DNA from: Comamonadaceae bacterium
Lineage (GTDB): Bacteria; Pseudomonadota; Gammaproteobacteria; Burkholderiales; Burkholderiaceae_C
DNA length: 64,000 nucleotides
NCBI GenBank assembly: GCA_027484575.1
Contig: JAIXSQ010000014.1
Span: forward strand, 62,001 to 126,000
Reading direction: 5' to 3'
Shown here: piece by piece, positions 45,811 through 56,859 of the stretch
How the letters are laid out: every line of letters starts with the position of its first letter
Numbering within the stretch: the stretch's first letter is position 1
The notes under the pieces: model-generated
The model's input: only the letters and a program-made list of their open reading frames with translations
What the model was told of the DNA's origin: nothing
The model's database searches: none
Program-made: the position numbers and the translations under genes

Positions 45811-46446
45811 ATGAAATTCGTCGCTTTCGAGCGCGCCAAGCAGGGCACGGGTGCGAGCCGCCGCCTGCGCAACACCGGCAAGACCCCCGGCATCGTCTAC
45901 GGCGGCGATGGCCAGCCGCAGCTGATCGAGCTGGACCACAACGCCCTGTGGTACGCCCTGAAGAAGGAAGCGTTCCACTCGACCATCCTCGAGATGGAAC
46001 TGAACGGCCAGGGCGCCAAGGTGCTGCTGCGCGACGTCCAGTACCACCCGTTCAAGCCGCTGGTGCTGCACGTGGACTTCCAGCGCGTGGACGCCAAGAC
46101 CCGCCTGTCGATGAAGGTGCCCGTGCACTACATCAAGGCCGACGAGTCGCCCGCGGTCAAGGTCGACGCCTGCCTGGTCAACACCGTCGTCTCCGAACTC
46201 GAAGTCGCCTGCTTCCCCGGCGACCTGCCCGAGTTCATCGAGGTGGACCTGTCCGGCCTGAAGAAGGGTGACTCGCTGCACCTGGACCAGGTCCAGCTGC
46301 CCAAGGGCGTGGCGGCCGTGACCCACGGCAAGAAGAACCCGGTGCTGGTCACCGTGGTCGCCCCGGTCGAGGAAGCCCCGGTCGTGGCCCCGGCCGCCGC
46401 CCCGGCTGCCGACGCCAAGGGCAAGGACGCCAAGAAGAAGAAGTAA
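45811..46446 (+). CDS. rplY: 50S ribosomal protein L25 (Ctc form)
   Basis: A 211-residue long form of L25, which binds 5S rRNA. The N-terminal L25 domain ([34 protein letters not shown]) is followed by the TL5/Ctc C-terminal domain and a low-complexity alanine/lysine tail ([13 protein letters not shown]). ATG 45811 is placed by the conserved MKFVAFER start. A terminator hairpin follows. Confidence 0.97.
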   Translation: MKFVAFERAKQGTGASRRLRNTGKTPGIVYGGDGQPQLIELDHNALWYALKKEAFHSTILEMELNGQGAKVLLRDVQYHPFKPLVLHVDFQRVDAKTRLSMKVPVHYIKADESPAVKVDACLVNTVVSELEVACFPGDLPEFIEVDLSGLKKGDSLHLDQVQLPKGVAAVTHGKKNPVLVTVVAPVEEAPVVAPAAAPAADAKGKDAKKKK

Positions 46447-46502
46447 GCCGCTTGCAGGAGGCGGCGCCGCCCACGCGGCACCGCCCCCGCCAGCCACAGG
46501 AG

Positions 46503-46526
46503 CAAGGCCCGCCTCGGCGGGCCTTG
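46503..46526 (+). terminator. Hairpin terminator after rplY
   Basis: An 11-bp perfect inverted repeat caaggcccgcc / ggcgggccttg separated by two bases (a 4-base loop in practice), about 57 bases after the rplY stop. The T run is poor, so termination may be partial and pth may be read through. Confidence 0.75.
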
Positions 46527-46554
46527 TCGCATCCGCACGCAGCCGCGTGCCCCT

Positions 46555-46560
46555 TACCAT
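46555..46560 (+). promoter_or_regulatory. -10-like TACCAT abutting the pth start
   Basis: TACCAT followed by cgaccg and then the pth ATG at 46567. Same geometry as at senB and the TPR gene. Confidence 0.4.
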
Positions 46561-46566
46561 CGACCG

Positions 46567-47175
46567 ATGATCAAGCTGTTCGTCGGCCTGGGCAATCCGG
46601 GCCCCGAGTACGAGGCCACCCGCCACAACGCCGGCTTCTGGTGGGTCGACGCGCTCGCGCGCGAGCTCAGGCTGCACCTGTCGCACGACAAGGCGTACCA
46701 CGGCCTGGTGGCCCGCGGCACCGTGCAGGGCCGCCCGGTGTGGCTGCTCGAGCCGCAGACCTACATGAACGTGTCGGGCCGCTCCGTTGCGGCGCTGGCG
46801 CGCTTCTTCAAGATCCAGCCCGACGAGATCCTCGTGGTGCACGACGAGCTCGACATCGCCCCGGGCGAGGCCAAGCTCAAGTTCGGCGGCGGCCACGCGG
46901 GCCACAACGGCCTGCGCGACATCCACGCCCAGCTGGGCACCGGCGACTACTGGCGCCTGCGCATCGGCATCGGCCACCCGGGCGTGAAGTCCGAGGTGGC
47001 CGACTGGGTGCTGCGCAAGCCGGCCCCCGAGCAGCGCGAGGCCATCGAGGCCTGCGTCGCGCGCACGCTGCAGGCGGCGCCGGCACTGCTGGACGGCGAC
47101 ATGACCAAGGCCACGACGCTGGTGCACACCAGCAAGCCCCCGCGCGCCAAGCCGCCACGGCCCGCGGAAGGCTGA
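46567..47175 (+). CDS. pth: Peptidyl-tRNA hydrolase
   Basis: A 202-residue esterase that recycles tRNA from drop-off peptidyl-t[30 protein letters not shown] contains the catalytic His and Asn region; [12 protein letters not shown] and [29 protein letters not shown] hold the catalytic Asp and substrate loop. The prs-rplY-pth order is standard. Confidence 0.97.
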   Translation: MIKLFVGLGNPGPEYEATRHNAGFWWVDALARELRLHLSHDKAYHGLVARGTVQGRPVWLLEPQTYMNVSGRSVAALARFFKIQPDEILVVHDELDIAPGEAKLKFGGGHAGHNGLRDIHAQLGTGDYWRLRIGIGHPGVKSEVADWVLRKPAPEQREAIEACVARTLQAAPALLDGDMTKATTLVHTSKPPRAKPPRPAEG

Positions 47176-47207
47176 GCCACCCTGTGGCGGCCAGGAGGAG
47201 CGACACC

Positions 47208-47681
47208 ATGCAGTTCCACAACCTGGCCACGCCCGTGCTGCTGGCCGCCGGCCTGGGCAGCGCCTGGGCCCAAGCCGTCTGGCGCTGTGCCGACGGCTAT
47301 GCCGACCGGCCCTGCGCCGACGGCCGTGCGGTCGTCCCGCAGGCCCACGACCCTGGTCCGGCCGAACGCCGCCGCGCCGAGGACGCCGTACGCGCCAACA
47401 ACCGGGCCGCCGACGACCTGGTGCGACGGCGCACCCGCGACGAGGCCGCCGCCAACGTGCCCTCGCTCTACGTGCCGCTGCCGGCGCAGGCCGAGCGCGA
47501 CCTGTCACGCGCGGGCGCAGCCGGGCAGCGCCCGGGACGCAAGGCCGAGGTGTTCACCGCCGTCGTGCCCGGCACGGTCCGCAAGGCGGGCAAGGACCCA
47601 GCGGCCGAGCCACGCGAGAAGGCCCCGCCGGCGGCGCCGGCCAAGGTGCAGAAGCCGACCGCGGCGTCGACGAAGGGATGA
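47208..47681 (+). CDS. Small exported protein with a DUF4124-like start
   Basis: A 157-residue protein with a signal peptide (cleavage near AWAQ, residue 24). The mature start AVWRCADGYADRPCADGRAVV follows the VYRCxDxxGxxxYxDxPC pattern of the DUF4124 family of exported betaproteobacterial proteins, with two cysteines likely to form a disulfide. The rest is charged and alanine/lysine-rich. The function is unknown. A GGAGGAG ribosome site precedes ATG 47208, 32 bases after pth. Confidence 0.75.
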   Translation: MQFHNLATPVLLAAGLGSAWAQAVWRCADGYADRPCADGRAVVPQAHDPGPAERRRAEDAVRANNRAADDLVRRRTRDEAAANVPSLYVPLPAQAERDLSRAGAAGQRPGRKAEVFTAVVPGTVRKAGKDPAAEPREKAPPAAPAKVQKPTAASTKG

Positions 47682-47702
47682 CGGCCCGCAGGCCGTGCCG
47701 GT

Positions 47703-49017
<1,315 letters not shown>

Positions 49018-49036
49018 GCGCACCGCGCCCCCGCCC

Positions 49037-49912
49037 TTGACCACCACCACCGCGCCCCTGCCCGCCTCCGTCGCCGCGCCCGGCTTGTGGCAGCGCGCGC
49101 GGCGCCACCGCAGCTTCGTGCTGGGCGGCGTGCTCACCCTGCTGCTCGTGCTGGCAGCGGCGGTCTCGCTGGTGTGGACGCCGCATTCGCCCGTCGACGT
49201 GGCCATGGACCAGCGCCTGCTGCCGCCCGGCCCCGTGCACTGGCTGGGCACCGACCCCTACGGCCGCGACGTCGCGTCGCTGCTGCTGGTGGGCGCGCGC
49301 GCCTCGATCGTCGTGGGCGTGGTGGCCGTGGGCATCGGCCTGGTGGTGGGCGTGGCCTTCGGCCTGCTGGCGGCGGCGCGGCGCGGCTGGACCGAGGAGC
49401 TGCTGATGCGGCTGGCGGACTTCGGCTTCGCGTTTCCCGCCATCCTGTCGGCCATCATGCTCACCGCGGTGTTCGGGCCCGGCATGGTGATCGCCATCGT
49501 CGCCATCGGCCTGTACAACGTGCCCACCTTCGCGCGCATCGCGCGGGCCTCGGCCAACGCCGTGTGGGCGCGCGAGTACGTGCTGGCCGCGCAGGCCTGC
49601 GGCCGCGGCGCCTGGTCCATCACCTGGGTGCACGTGCTGCCCAACATCGCCTCGGTGCTGATCGTGCAGGCCACCATCCGCTTCGCCATCGCCATCCTGG
49701 CCGAGGCCGCGCTGTCCTACCTCGGGCTGGGCACGCAACCGCCGCAGCCCTCCTGGGGCCGCATGCTGGCCGAGGCCCAGACGCTGATGTTCCAGGCGCC
49801 CCTGCTGGCGGTGTTCCCCGGCGTGGCGATCGCGCTGGCGGTGCTGGGGCTGAACCTGCTGGGCGACGGCCTGCGCGACCTGCTCGACCCGCGCCTGGCG
49901 CGCCGGCGCTGA
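49037..49912 (+). CDS. Peptide/nickel-type ABC transporter permease, DppC-like
   Basis: A 291-residue permease, partner of the upstream gene. The HWLGTDPYGRDVASLLLVGARASI motif and the EAA loop VLAAQACGRGAWSITWVHVLPN are diagnostic for DppC. The start is TTG 49037, an uncommon codon, chosen because the following residues fit the family N terminus and no ATG is near. The spacing to the neighbouring genes is short (19 and 7 bases). Confidence 0.92.
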   Translation: MTTTTAPLPASVAAPGLWQRARRHRSFVLGGVLTLLLVLAAAVSLVWTPHSPVDVAMDQRLLPPGPVHWLGTDPYGRDVASLLLVGARASIVVGVVAVGIGLVVGVAFGLLAAARRGWTEELLMRLADFGFAFPAILSAIMLTAVFGPGMVIAIVAIGLYNVPTFARIARASANAVWAREYVLAAQACGRGAWSITWVHVLPNIASVLIVQATIRFAIAILAEAALSYLGLGTQPPQPSWGRMLAEAQTLMFQAPLLAVFPGVAIALAVLGLNLLGDGLRDLLDPRLARRR

Positions 49913-49919
49913 ACGGCCC

Positions 49920-50911
49920 ATGCCCCTGCTCGACGTCGCCGGCCTCACCGTGGACCTGGACACCCCGCGCGGGACCGCGCGGGCGGTGCGCGGGCTGTCG
50001 TTCGCGCTCGAACGCGGCGAGACCCTGGGCCTGGTCGGCGAGTCCGGCTGCGGCAAGTCGCTCACCGCCCTGGCCCTGCTCGGCCTGCTGCCCGACAACG
50101 CGCGGGCCGGCGGCAGCGTGCGGCTGGACGGCCGCGAGCTGCTGGGCCAGACAGAGCGCGACTGGTGCCGCGTGCGCGGCAACCGCATCGCCATGGTGTT
50201 CCAGGAACCGATGACGGCGCTCAACCCGGTGCACACCGTCGGAAGGCAGGTGGCCGAGCCGCTGCAGCTGCACCGCGGCCTGGGCGCGCGCCAGGCCCGG
50301 CGCGAGGCCATCGCCCTGCTCGAGCGCGTGGGCATCCCCGATGCGGCGCGGCGCGCCGACGCCTGGCCGCACCAGTTCTCGGGCGGCCAGCGCCAGCGCA
50401 TCACGATCGCGATGGCGCTGGCCTGCGGCCCCGACCTGCTGGTGGCCGACGAGCCCACCACCGCGCTGGACGTGACGGTGCAGCAGCAGATCCTGGCGCT
50501 GGTGCGCGAGCTGGTGGCCGAGCGCGGCATGGCCCTGCTGCTGATCTCCCACGACCTGGGCGTGGTCGCGCAGAACGTGCAGCGCCTGCTGGTCATGTAC
50601 GGCGGCGCGGTCGTCGAGGACGGCCCGGTGGCCACGGTCTACGCGCACCGGGCCCACCCGTACACGCTGGGCCTGTTCGGTGCCCGGCCCGGCCTGGGCG
50701 GCCCGCGCGGCGGCCGGCTCGCCACCATCCCCGGCAGCGTGCCCGACCTGCACGAGCTGCCCCCGGGCTGCCCCTTCGCGGGCCGTTGCGCCTGGACGGT
50801 CGACGCCTGCGCGGTCGCCACGCCGCCGCCGGTGGACCTGGGTGCCGGCCACCACGCCCGCTGCATCCGGCTCGACGCCGTGGCCGCCGACCGGGCCCGG
50901 GGCGGCACGCC

Positions 50912-50915
<4 letters not shown>
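49920..50915 (+). CDS. Peptide/nickel-type ABC transporter ATPase, DppD-like
   Basis: A 331-residue ATPase. Walker A GESGCGKSLTALALLG, the Q-loop FQEPMTALNPV, the signature FSGGQRQRI, Walker B LLVADEPTTALD and the switch histidine in ISHDLG are all intact. The C-terminal oligopeptide-transporter extension has CPFAGRCAW, a 4Fe-4S/cysteine motif of the family. Its stop overlaps the start of the next ATPase gene. Confidence 0.95.
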
Positions 50916-51805
<890 letters not shown>

Positions 51806-51818
51806 AGGAGCCAAGAAG

Positions 51819-53312
51819 ATGCTGAACCGACGGACCCTGCTGACCTCCACCGCGCTGGCCGGCCTGCCGCTCGCCCTGCCCGGCCTCGCCCAGGCCCAGG
51901 GCCGCAAGGACGCGATCGTGCTGGCGATGGCGCTGGAGCCCAGCCCCGGCCTCGATCCCACCGGCGGCGCCGCCTCCTCGATCGGCGAGGTCACGCTGTA
52001 CAACATCTACGAGACGCTCACGAAGATCAACGCCGACGGCAGCGTCACCCCGCTGCTGGCCGAGAGCTGGGAGGTCTCGCCCGACCTGACCACCTACACC
52101 TTCCGCCTGCGCAAGGGCGTCAGCTTCCACAACGGCGAGCCGTTCAACGCGCAGGCGGTCAAGTTCTCGTTCGACCGCGCCGGCGGCGACAAGAGCACCA
52201 ACAAGGACAAGCGCACCTTCGCCAACCTCACCACGCGCGTGGTCGACGAGCACACGGTGGTGCTGCTGACCAAGGAGATCGACCCCGACTTCCCGTTCCT
52301 GCTGGGCCAGGCCACGGCCATCATCGTCGAGCCCAGGAGCGCGGACACGAACGCGACCCGGCCGGTGGGCACGGGCCCGTACCGGCTGGAGAACTGGGTG
52401 CGCGGCTCCTCGGTGACCTTGGCCAAGTGGGACGGGTACCGCAACGCCGCGGCCGTGAAGCTCAAGCGGGCCACGTTCCGCTTCATTCCCGACCCGGCGG
52501 CCCAGGTGGCCGCGCTGCTGGCCGGCGACGTCGACGCGTTCCCGCGCGTGACGCCGCGCAGCGTGGCGCAGTTCAAGGACAACGCGCGCTTCCAGGTCGT
52601 GGTCAGCGGCTCGCGCGCCAAGACCATCCTGGCGATCAACAACCGCAAGAAGCCGCTGGACGACCTGCGGGTGCGGCGCGCGATCTCGGCGGCGATCGAC
52701 CGCAAGGCGGTGATCCAGGGCGCCGGCGACGGGTACGGCGCGCCCATCGGCAGCCATTACGTGCCGGGCGCCTTCGGCTACGTGGACACCACGGGCGTCA
52801 ACCCCTACGACCCCGACAAGGCACGCGCGCTGCTGCGCGAGGCCGGCGTCACCACGCCGCTGGAACTGACCATCACCCTGCCCCCGCCGCCCTACGCGCG
52901 CCAGGGCGGCGAGGTGATCGCCTCGCTACTGTCCAAGGTGGGCATCAACGCGAAGCTGCAGAACGTCGAGTGGGCGCAGTGGCTGTCCAACGTGTACGGC
53001 GCCAGGAACTACGACCTGACCATCATCTCGCACGTCGAGCCCTTCGACCTGGGCAACTTCGCCAAGCCCGACTACTACTGGAACTACGCCAACCCCAAGT
53101 TCAACGCGCTGTACGACCGCATCAAGACGGCGCAACGGCCGGCCGACCGCGCGAAGCTGCTGGGCGAGGCGCAGCGCCTGCTGGCCGAGGACGCGGTGCA
53201 CGGCTTCCTGTACCAGCCGCAATGGGTGACGGTGGCCAGCCGCAACCTGCGCGGGCTGTGGAAGGACATGCCGATCTTCTGCAACGACCTGGCGGGGATG
53301 TCCTGGGCATGA
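51819..53312 (+). CDS. ABC transporter substrate-binding protein (SBP family 5)
   Basis: A 497-residue periplasmic binding protein of the DppA/OppA class. The leader MLNRRTLLTSTALAGL carries twin arginines and ends near AQAQG, so Tat export is possible. The mature protein has the family signature YNIYETLTKINADG..VTPLLAESWEVSPDLTTYTFRLRKGVSFHNGEPFNA. The ligand cannot be deduced. It follows the ATPases by 13 bases and has a GAAGGAG ribosome site. Confidence 0.95.
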   Translation: MLNRRTLLTSTALAGLPLALPGLAQAQGRKDAIVLAMALEPSPGLDPTGGAASSIGEVTLYNIYETLTKINADGSVTPLLAESWEVSPDLTTYTFRLRKGVSFHNGEPFNAQAVKFSFDRAGGDKSTNKDKRTFANLTTRVVDEHTVVLLTKEIDPDFPFLLGQATAIIVEPRSADTNATRPVGTGPYRLENWVRGSSVTLAKWDGYRNAAAVKLKRATFRFIPDPAAQVAALLAGDVDAFPRVTPRSVAQFKDNARFQVVVSGSRAKTILAINNRKKPLDDLRVRRAISAAIDRKAVIQGAGDGYGAPIGSHYVPGAFGYVDTTGVNPYDPDKARALLREAGVTTPLELTITLPPPPYARQGGEVIASLLSKVGINAKLQNVEWAQWLSNVYGARNYDLTIISHVEPFDLGNFAKPDYYWNYANPKFNALYDRIKTAQRPADRAKLLGEAQRLLAEDAVHGFLYQPQWVTVASRNLRGLWKDMPIFCNDLAGMSWA

Positions 53313-54772
53313 GCCGGCCGGGTGCGCCGGTGGGCGATCCGCGGCGCGCCACGCCCGCCCTGCACGAGGTGTCCGCGGCCGAACTGGTGGCGGGCTACCG
53401 CGCGGGCCACTGGTCGCCGGTCGAGGCCACGCAGGCCGTGCTCGCGCACGTGGAGCGGTGGGAACGGCACCTGCACGCGCTGTACCTGCTGCGGCCCGAG
53501 CAGGCGCTCGCGCAGGCGCGCGCCAGCGAGGCCCGGTGGCGGCGCGGCGCGCCCCTGGGGCCGCTGGACGGCGTGCCGGTCACGGTCAAGGACAACATCG
53601 CCACCGCCGGCGACCCGCTGCCACTGGGCACCGCGGCCAGCGAGCTCGCGCCCGCGGCGGCCGACGCGCCGCCGGCCGCGCGCCTGCGCGAGGGCGGCGC
53701 GGTGCTGCTGGCCAAGACCACCATGCCCGACTACGGCATGCTGTCCTCGGGCCTGTCCAGCTTCCATGCGCTGGCACGCAACCCCTGGGACCTGGGCCGC
53801 ACGCCGGGCGGCAGCAGTGCCGGCGCCGGCGCGGCCGCGGCGGCAGGCTACGGGCCCATCCACGTGGGCACCGACATCGGCGGATCGCTGCGCCTGCCGG
53901 CCGGCTGGTGCGGCATCGCCACCCTCAAGCCCAGCCTCGGGCGCATCCCGATCGACCCGCCCTACACCGGTCGTGCCGCGGGCCCGATGACCCGCACGGT
54001 CACCGACTGCGCGCTGGCCATGCAGGTGCTGGCGCAGCCCGACGCCCGCGACAGCATGGGCCTGCCCTGGCAGGACATCGCCTGGCACGACGCCGATCGC
54101 GGGGCGGCGCAGCTGCGCGGGCTGCGCGTGGGCCTGCTGCTGGAGGCGGGCTGCGGCCTGCCGGTCGATCCGCAGGTGCGCGCCGCCGTCGAGCGGGCGG
54201 CCCTGCTGTTCGCGGAGGCGGGCGCCCGCGTCGAGCCCATGGCGCCCTTCCTCACCCGGGAGATGCTCGACGGCATGGACCGGTTCTGGCGCATGCGCTC
54301 GCTGCTGGACATCCGCGCCCTGCCGGCCGGGCGGCGCGACCGCGTGCTGCCCTACATCCGCGCCTGGGCCGAGAGCGCCGCGGGCCTGGACGGCGAGGCG
54401 GTGTTCCGCGCCGCCAGCCAGTTCCACGCGACCCGGGTGGCGACGGTCGCCGCCTGCCAGCCCTACGACATCGTGCTGTCGCCGGTGTCGCCGGTCGCGG
54501 CGCCGCCGGCCGACTGGGCCTCGCCCACCAACGACCCGCTGCGCCCGCTCGAGCACATCGCCTTCACGGTGCCGTTCAACATGTCGGAGCAGCCGGCCGC
54601 CTCGGTGCCCTGCGGCATGACGTCCGACGGCCTGCCCATCGGCCTGCAGCTGGCCGGGCGGCGCTTCGACGACCTCGGGGTGCTGCAGGCCGCGAGGGCG
54701 TGGGAGCTGGTGCGCGATCCGCTGCCCGCCTGGCCGCAGCCGCCGTCCGAGGCCGCCGACCATGTCGACTGA
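53309..54772 (+). CDS. Amidase (amidase-signature family)
   Basis: A 487-residue amidase-signature hydrolase. The catalytic Ser-cisSer-Lys triad is visible: Lys in VTVKDNIATAG, the cis-serine in GRTPGGSSAGAG and the nucleophile serine in GTDIGGSLRLPA. The C-terminal GLPIGLQLAGRRFDD is typical. The start overlaps the stop of the binding-protein gene (ATGA), tying it to the transporter: the imported compound is probably an amide cleaved by this enzyme. Its cellular location is cytoplasmic, as no signal peptide is present. Confidence 0.94.
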   Translation: MSRPGAPVGDPRRATPALHEVSAAELVAGYRAGHWSPVEATQAVLAHVERWERHLHALYLLRPEQALAQARASEARWRRGAPLGPLDGVPVTVKDNIATAGDPLPLGTAASELAPAAADAPPAARLREGGAVLLAKTTMPDYGMLSSGLSSFHALARNPWDLGRTPGGSSAGAGAAAAAGYGPIHVGTDIGGSLRLPAGWCGIATLKPSLGRIPIDPPYTGRAAGPMTRTVTDCALAMQVLAQPDARDSMGLPWQDIAWHDADRGAAQLRGLRVGLLLEAGCGLPVDPQVRAAVERAALLFAEAGARVEPMAPFLTREMLDGMDRFWRMRSLLDIRALPAGRRDRVLPYIRAWAESAAGLDGEAVFRAASQFHATRVATVAACQPYDIVLSPVSPVAAPPADWASPTNDPLRPLEHIAFTVPFNMSEQPAASVPCGMTSDGLPIGLQLAGRRFDDLGVLQAARAWELVRDPLPAWPQPPSEAADHVD

Positions 54773-55496
54773 GGCGGTCGCCACGCTGGTGCTGCTGCCG
54801 GGGCTGGCCTGCGACGCCGGCGTGTGGGCGCCGCAGCTGCAGGCCCTGGCCGAGCGGCGGCCGCAGGTCAGCGACGTGCACACCCGCCACGCCTCCATCG
54901 CCGAGATGGCCGCGGCGCTGCTGGTGCGGCACCCGGGGCGGCTGGCCCTGGCGGGCACCTCGATGGGCGGCATGGTGGCCCTGGAGGCCGCGCGGCAGGC
55001 GCCGCAGCGCATCGCCGGCCTGGCCCTGCTGGGCACCACGGCCCGCCCCGAGGACGAGGCCACGCGACGCCTGCGCGAGAACGCCGTTGCGCTCTACGCC
55101 CAGGGCCGCCTGCGCGAGGTGATCGAGCCCAACATCGGCCTGGTGCTGCATGCCGACCACGCGCGCGACGCGCTGCTGGTGCGCCGCTACCTCGACATGG
55201 TGCTGGCCGCCGGCGCCCAGCAGCTGGTGCGGCAGAACCGCGCGGTGACGGGCCGGCCGGATGCCCGGCCGCACCTGCCGGCGCTGCGCGGCCCGGTGCT
55301 GGTGCTGTGCGGGGAGGACGACCCGATCACGCCGCCGGCGCTGTCGCGCGAGATCGCCGCGCTGGTGCCGGGCGCGCAACTGCGGCTGCTGCCGCGCTGT
55401 GGCCACCTGTCGACGCTGGAACAGCCGCAGGCCGTGACGCAGGCGCTGCGCGACTGGCTGCAGGCGGTCGACGGCCTCAGCCGCCCAGCAGCTTGA
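54762..55496 (+). CDS. Alpha/beta-hydrolase
   Basis: A 244-residue alpha/beta-hydrolase. The oxyanion segment LLPGLACDAGVW, nucleophile elbow GTSMGGM, acid CGEDDPIT and histidine RCGHLSTLE form an intact catalytic set. It overlaps the amidase gene by 11 bases, so it is part of the same operon and may process the amidase product or substrate. Its 3' end overlaps the convergent coaD gene by 20 bases. Confidence 0.9.
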   Translation: MSTEAVATLVLLPGLACDAGVWAPQLQALAERRPQVSDVHTRHASIAEMAAALLVRHPGRLALAGTSMGGMVALEAARQAPQRIAGLALLGTTARPEDEATRRLRENAVALYAQGRLREVIEPNIGLVLHADHARDALLVRRYLDMVLAAGAQQLVRQNRAVTGRPDARPHLPALRGPVLVLCGEDDPITPPALSREIAALVPGAQLRLLPRCGHLSTLEQPQAVTQALRDWLQAVDGLSRPAA

Positions 55497-55977
55497 CCTT
55501 CTCGGCGAGCCGGCGCTGCACCACGGCCGGCACGAACTGGTCGACCTCGCCGCCGAGCACCGCGATCTCGCGCACGAAGGTGCTGCTGATGAACTGGTAC
55601 TTGTCGCTGGGCGTCAGGAACACCGTCTCGACCTCGGGCATCAGGTGGCGGTTCATGCCGGCGAGCTGGAACTCGTAGTCGAAGTCGGTCACGGCGCGCA
55701 CGCCGCGCACCATGGCCTTGCCACCGCGCGCCACCACGAAGTCGCGCACCAGGCCCGAGAAGCTGGCCACCTCCACGCCCGGCAGGCCCTGCACCACCTC
55801 GCGCGCCATCTCGATGCGCTCGGCCAGGGTGAACATCGTCTTCTTGTGGTGGCCGGCCGCCACCGCGACCACCACGGTGTCGAACAGCGCGCTGGCGCGG
55901 CGCACCACGTCCTCGTGGCCCAGGGTCATGGGGTCGAAGGTGCCGGGGTAGACGGCGACGACGGGACGGTTGGACAT
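55477..55977 (-). CDS. coaD: Phosphopantetheine adenylyltransferase
   Basis: A 166-residue enzyme of coenzyme A synthesis. VYPGTFDPMTLGHEDVVRRA contains the nucleotidyltransferase TxGH motif, and the C-terminal ISSTFVREIAVLGG motif is intact. ATG 55977 is fixed by the conserved N terminus. It follows rsmD on the same strand after 34 bases, a widespread pair. A CATAAT box at 56011–56016 on this strand may add a promoter. Confidence 0.97.
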   Translation of the reverse strand: MSNRPVVAVYPGTFDPMTLGHEDVVRRASALFDTVVVAVAAGHHKKTMFTLAERIEMAREVVQGLPGVEVASFSGLVRDFVVARGGKAMVRGVRAVTDFDYEFQLAGMNRHLMPEVETVFLTPSDKYQFISSTFVREIAVLGGEVDQFVPAVVQRRLAEKVKLLGG

Positions 55978-56010
55978 GGGCGGCACCTTGCTCGGTCGGA
56001 TGGCGGCGCG

Positions 56011-56016
56011 ATTATG
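56011..56016 (-). promoter_or_regulatory. -10-like CATAAT before coaD
   Basis: CATAATCGCG on the minus strand at the very end of rsmD, about 34 bases before the coaD start. Confidence 0.35.
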
Positions 56017-56626
56017 GGCCGGGCGGCGGCGGCAGCCCGAGCAGGTGGGCGTGGACCGCACCGGCCTTCAGGTGCCGCTGCAGCTGCAGGCCGGCCGACG
56101 CGGCGCGCGCCGCGTCCCAGGGCGCGGGCGCCTCCAGGTACAGCAGGCCGCCCGGCCGCAGGGCCGGCACCGCCGCGGCCACGGCCTTGTCGAACAGGCC
56201 GGCGTCGAAGGGCGGGTCGAGGAAGACCAGGTCCAGCCCCGCACCGGCCAGCTGCTGCAGCACCGACAGGGCGTTGGCCCGCCGCACCTCCACCTGCGCG
56301 GCCTGCAGCTTCTTCTGGGTCGCGCGCAGGGCCGAGACCAGCTCGGGGTCCTGCTCGACCAGCAGCACCGAGGCCGCGCCGCGCGAGGCCGCCTCGAAGC
56401 CCAGCGCGCCGCTGCCGGCGAAGGCGTCCACGCAGCGCCAGCCGTCCAGGTCCTGCCCCAGCCAGTTGAACAGGGTCTCGCGCACGCGGTCGGGGGTGGG
56501 CCGCAGCCCCGGCTTGTCGGCCACCGGCAGGCGCGTGCGCTTCCAGAGCCCGCCGACGATGCGCACCTCGTGCGGGGGGCGGCCGCGCGGCGCGGCGGGT
56601 CGGTCGGGTCGGTTGGGAGGACGCAT
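56012..56626 (-). CDS. rsmD: 16S rRNA (guanine966-N2)-methyltransferase RsmD
   Basis: A 204-residue methyltransferase acting on the assembled small-subunit rRNA. The signature VRIVGGLWKRTRLPVADKPGLRPTPDRVRETLFNWL is clear; SAM motif I is DAFAGSGALGFEA and the catalytic DPPF is in LVFLDPPFDAGL. ATG 56626 gives the normal length. A Rho-independent terminator lies immediately upstream on this strand, so rsmD–coaD have their own promoter. Confidence 0.96.
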   Translation of the reverse strand: MRPPNRPDRPAAPRGRPPHEVRIVGGLWKRTRLPVADKPGLRPTPDRVRETLFNWLGQDLDGWRCVDAFAGSGALGFEAASRGAASVLLVEQDPELVSALRATQKKLQAAQVEVRRANALSVLQQLAGAGLDLVFLDPPFDAGLFDKAVAAAVPALRPGGLLYLEAPAPWDAARAASAGLQLQRHLKAGAVHAHLLGLPPPPGP

Positions 56627-56654
56627 CGGGCGGCATGCTAGCGCCCGCGCAGGC

Positions 56655-56689
56655 AAAAAAATGGCGCGGTCCCCGAGGGGTGCCGCGCC
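56655..56689 (-). terminator. Rho-independent terminator upstream of rsmD
   Basis: On the minus strand a GC hairpin (ggcgcgg..ccgcgcc with an inner cccc/gggg stem) is followed by ATTTTTTT. It ends a transcript that comes from further right (the M16 peptidase genes or a small transcript in the gap) just before rsmD. Confidence 0.85.
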
Positions 56690-56791
56690 GAAGCTCTTGA
56701 GTGCCTGGTTGAGTTTCTTGTCTTCCCTTGCGTGAACCGGACCTGTGTGACAGCAGGTGGCCCGATTCTGGAAGGGCTCCGCCCGGTCCCG

Positions 56792-56827
56792 GCAGCGGCC
56801 CCTGTCAACATTGACAGGGGCCGCTGC
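56792..56827. repeat. 17-bp perfect inverted repeat (gcagcggcccctgtcaa / ttgacaggggccgctgc)
   Basis: A perfect palindrome of 17-bp arms with a 2-base centre in the 233-base gap between the M16 gene and rsmD. Its core TGTCAA-N2-TTGACA is a symmetric operator-like sequence that also offers a -35-like TTGACA on each strand. As RNA it would fold into a very strong hairpin, but no T run follows on either strand. Confidence 0.7.
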
Positions 56828-56859
56828 AAAGATGCCGGGCGAGGCGCCCTGGCGCCGAC

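Noticed and set aside
56638..56829. A 63-codon minus-strand frame in the gap before rsmD as a small protein.
   Set aside because: It starts inside the palindrome, runs through the terminator hairpin and has no ribosome site or recognisable sequence.
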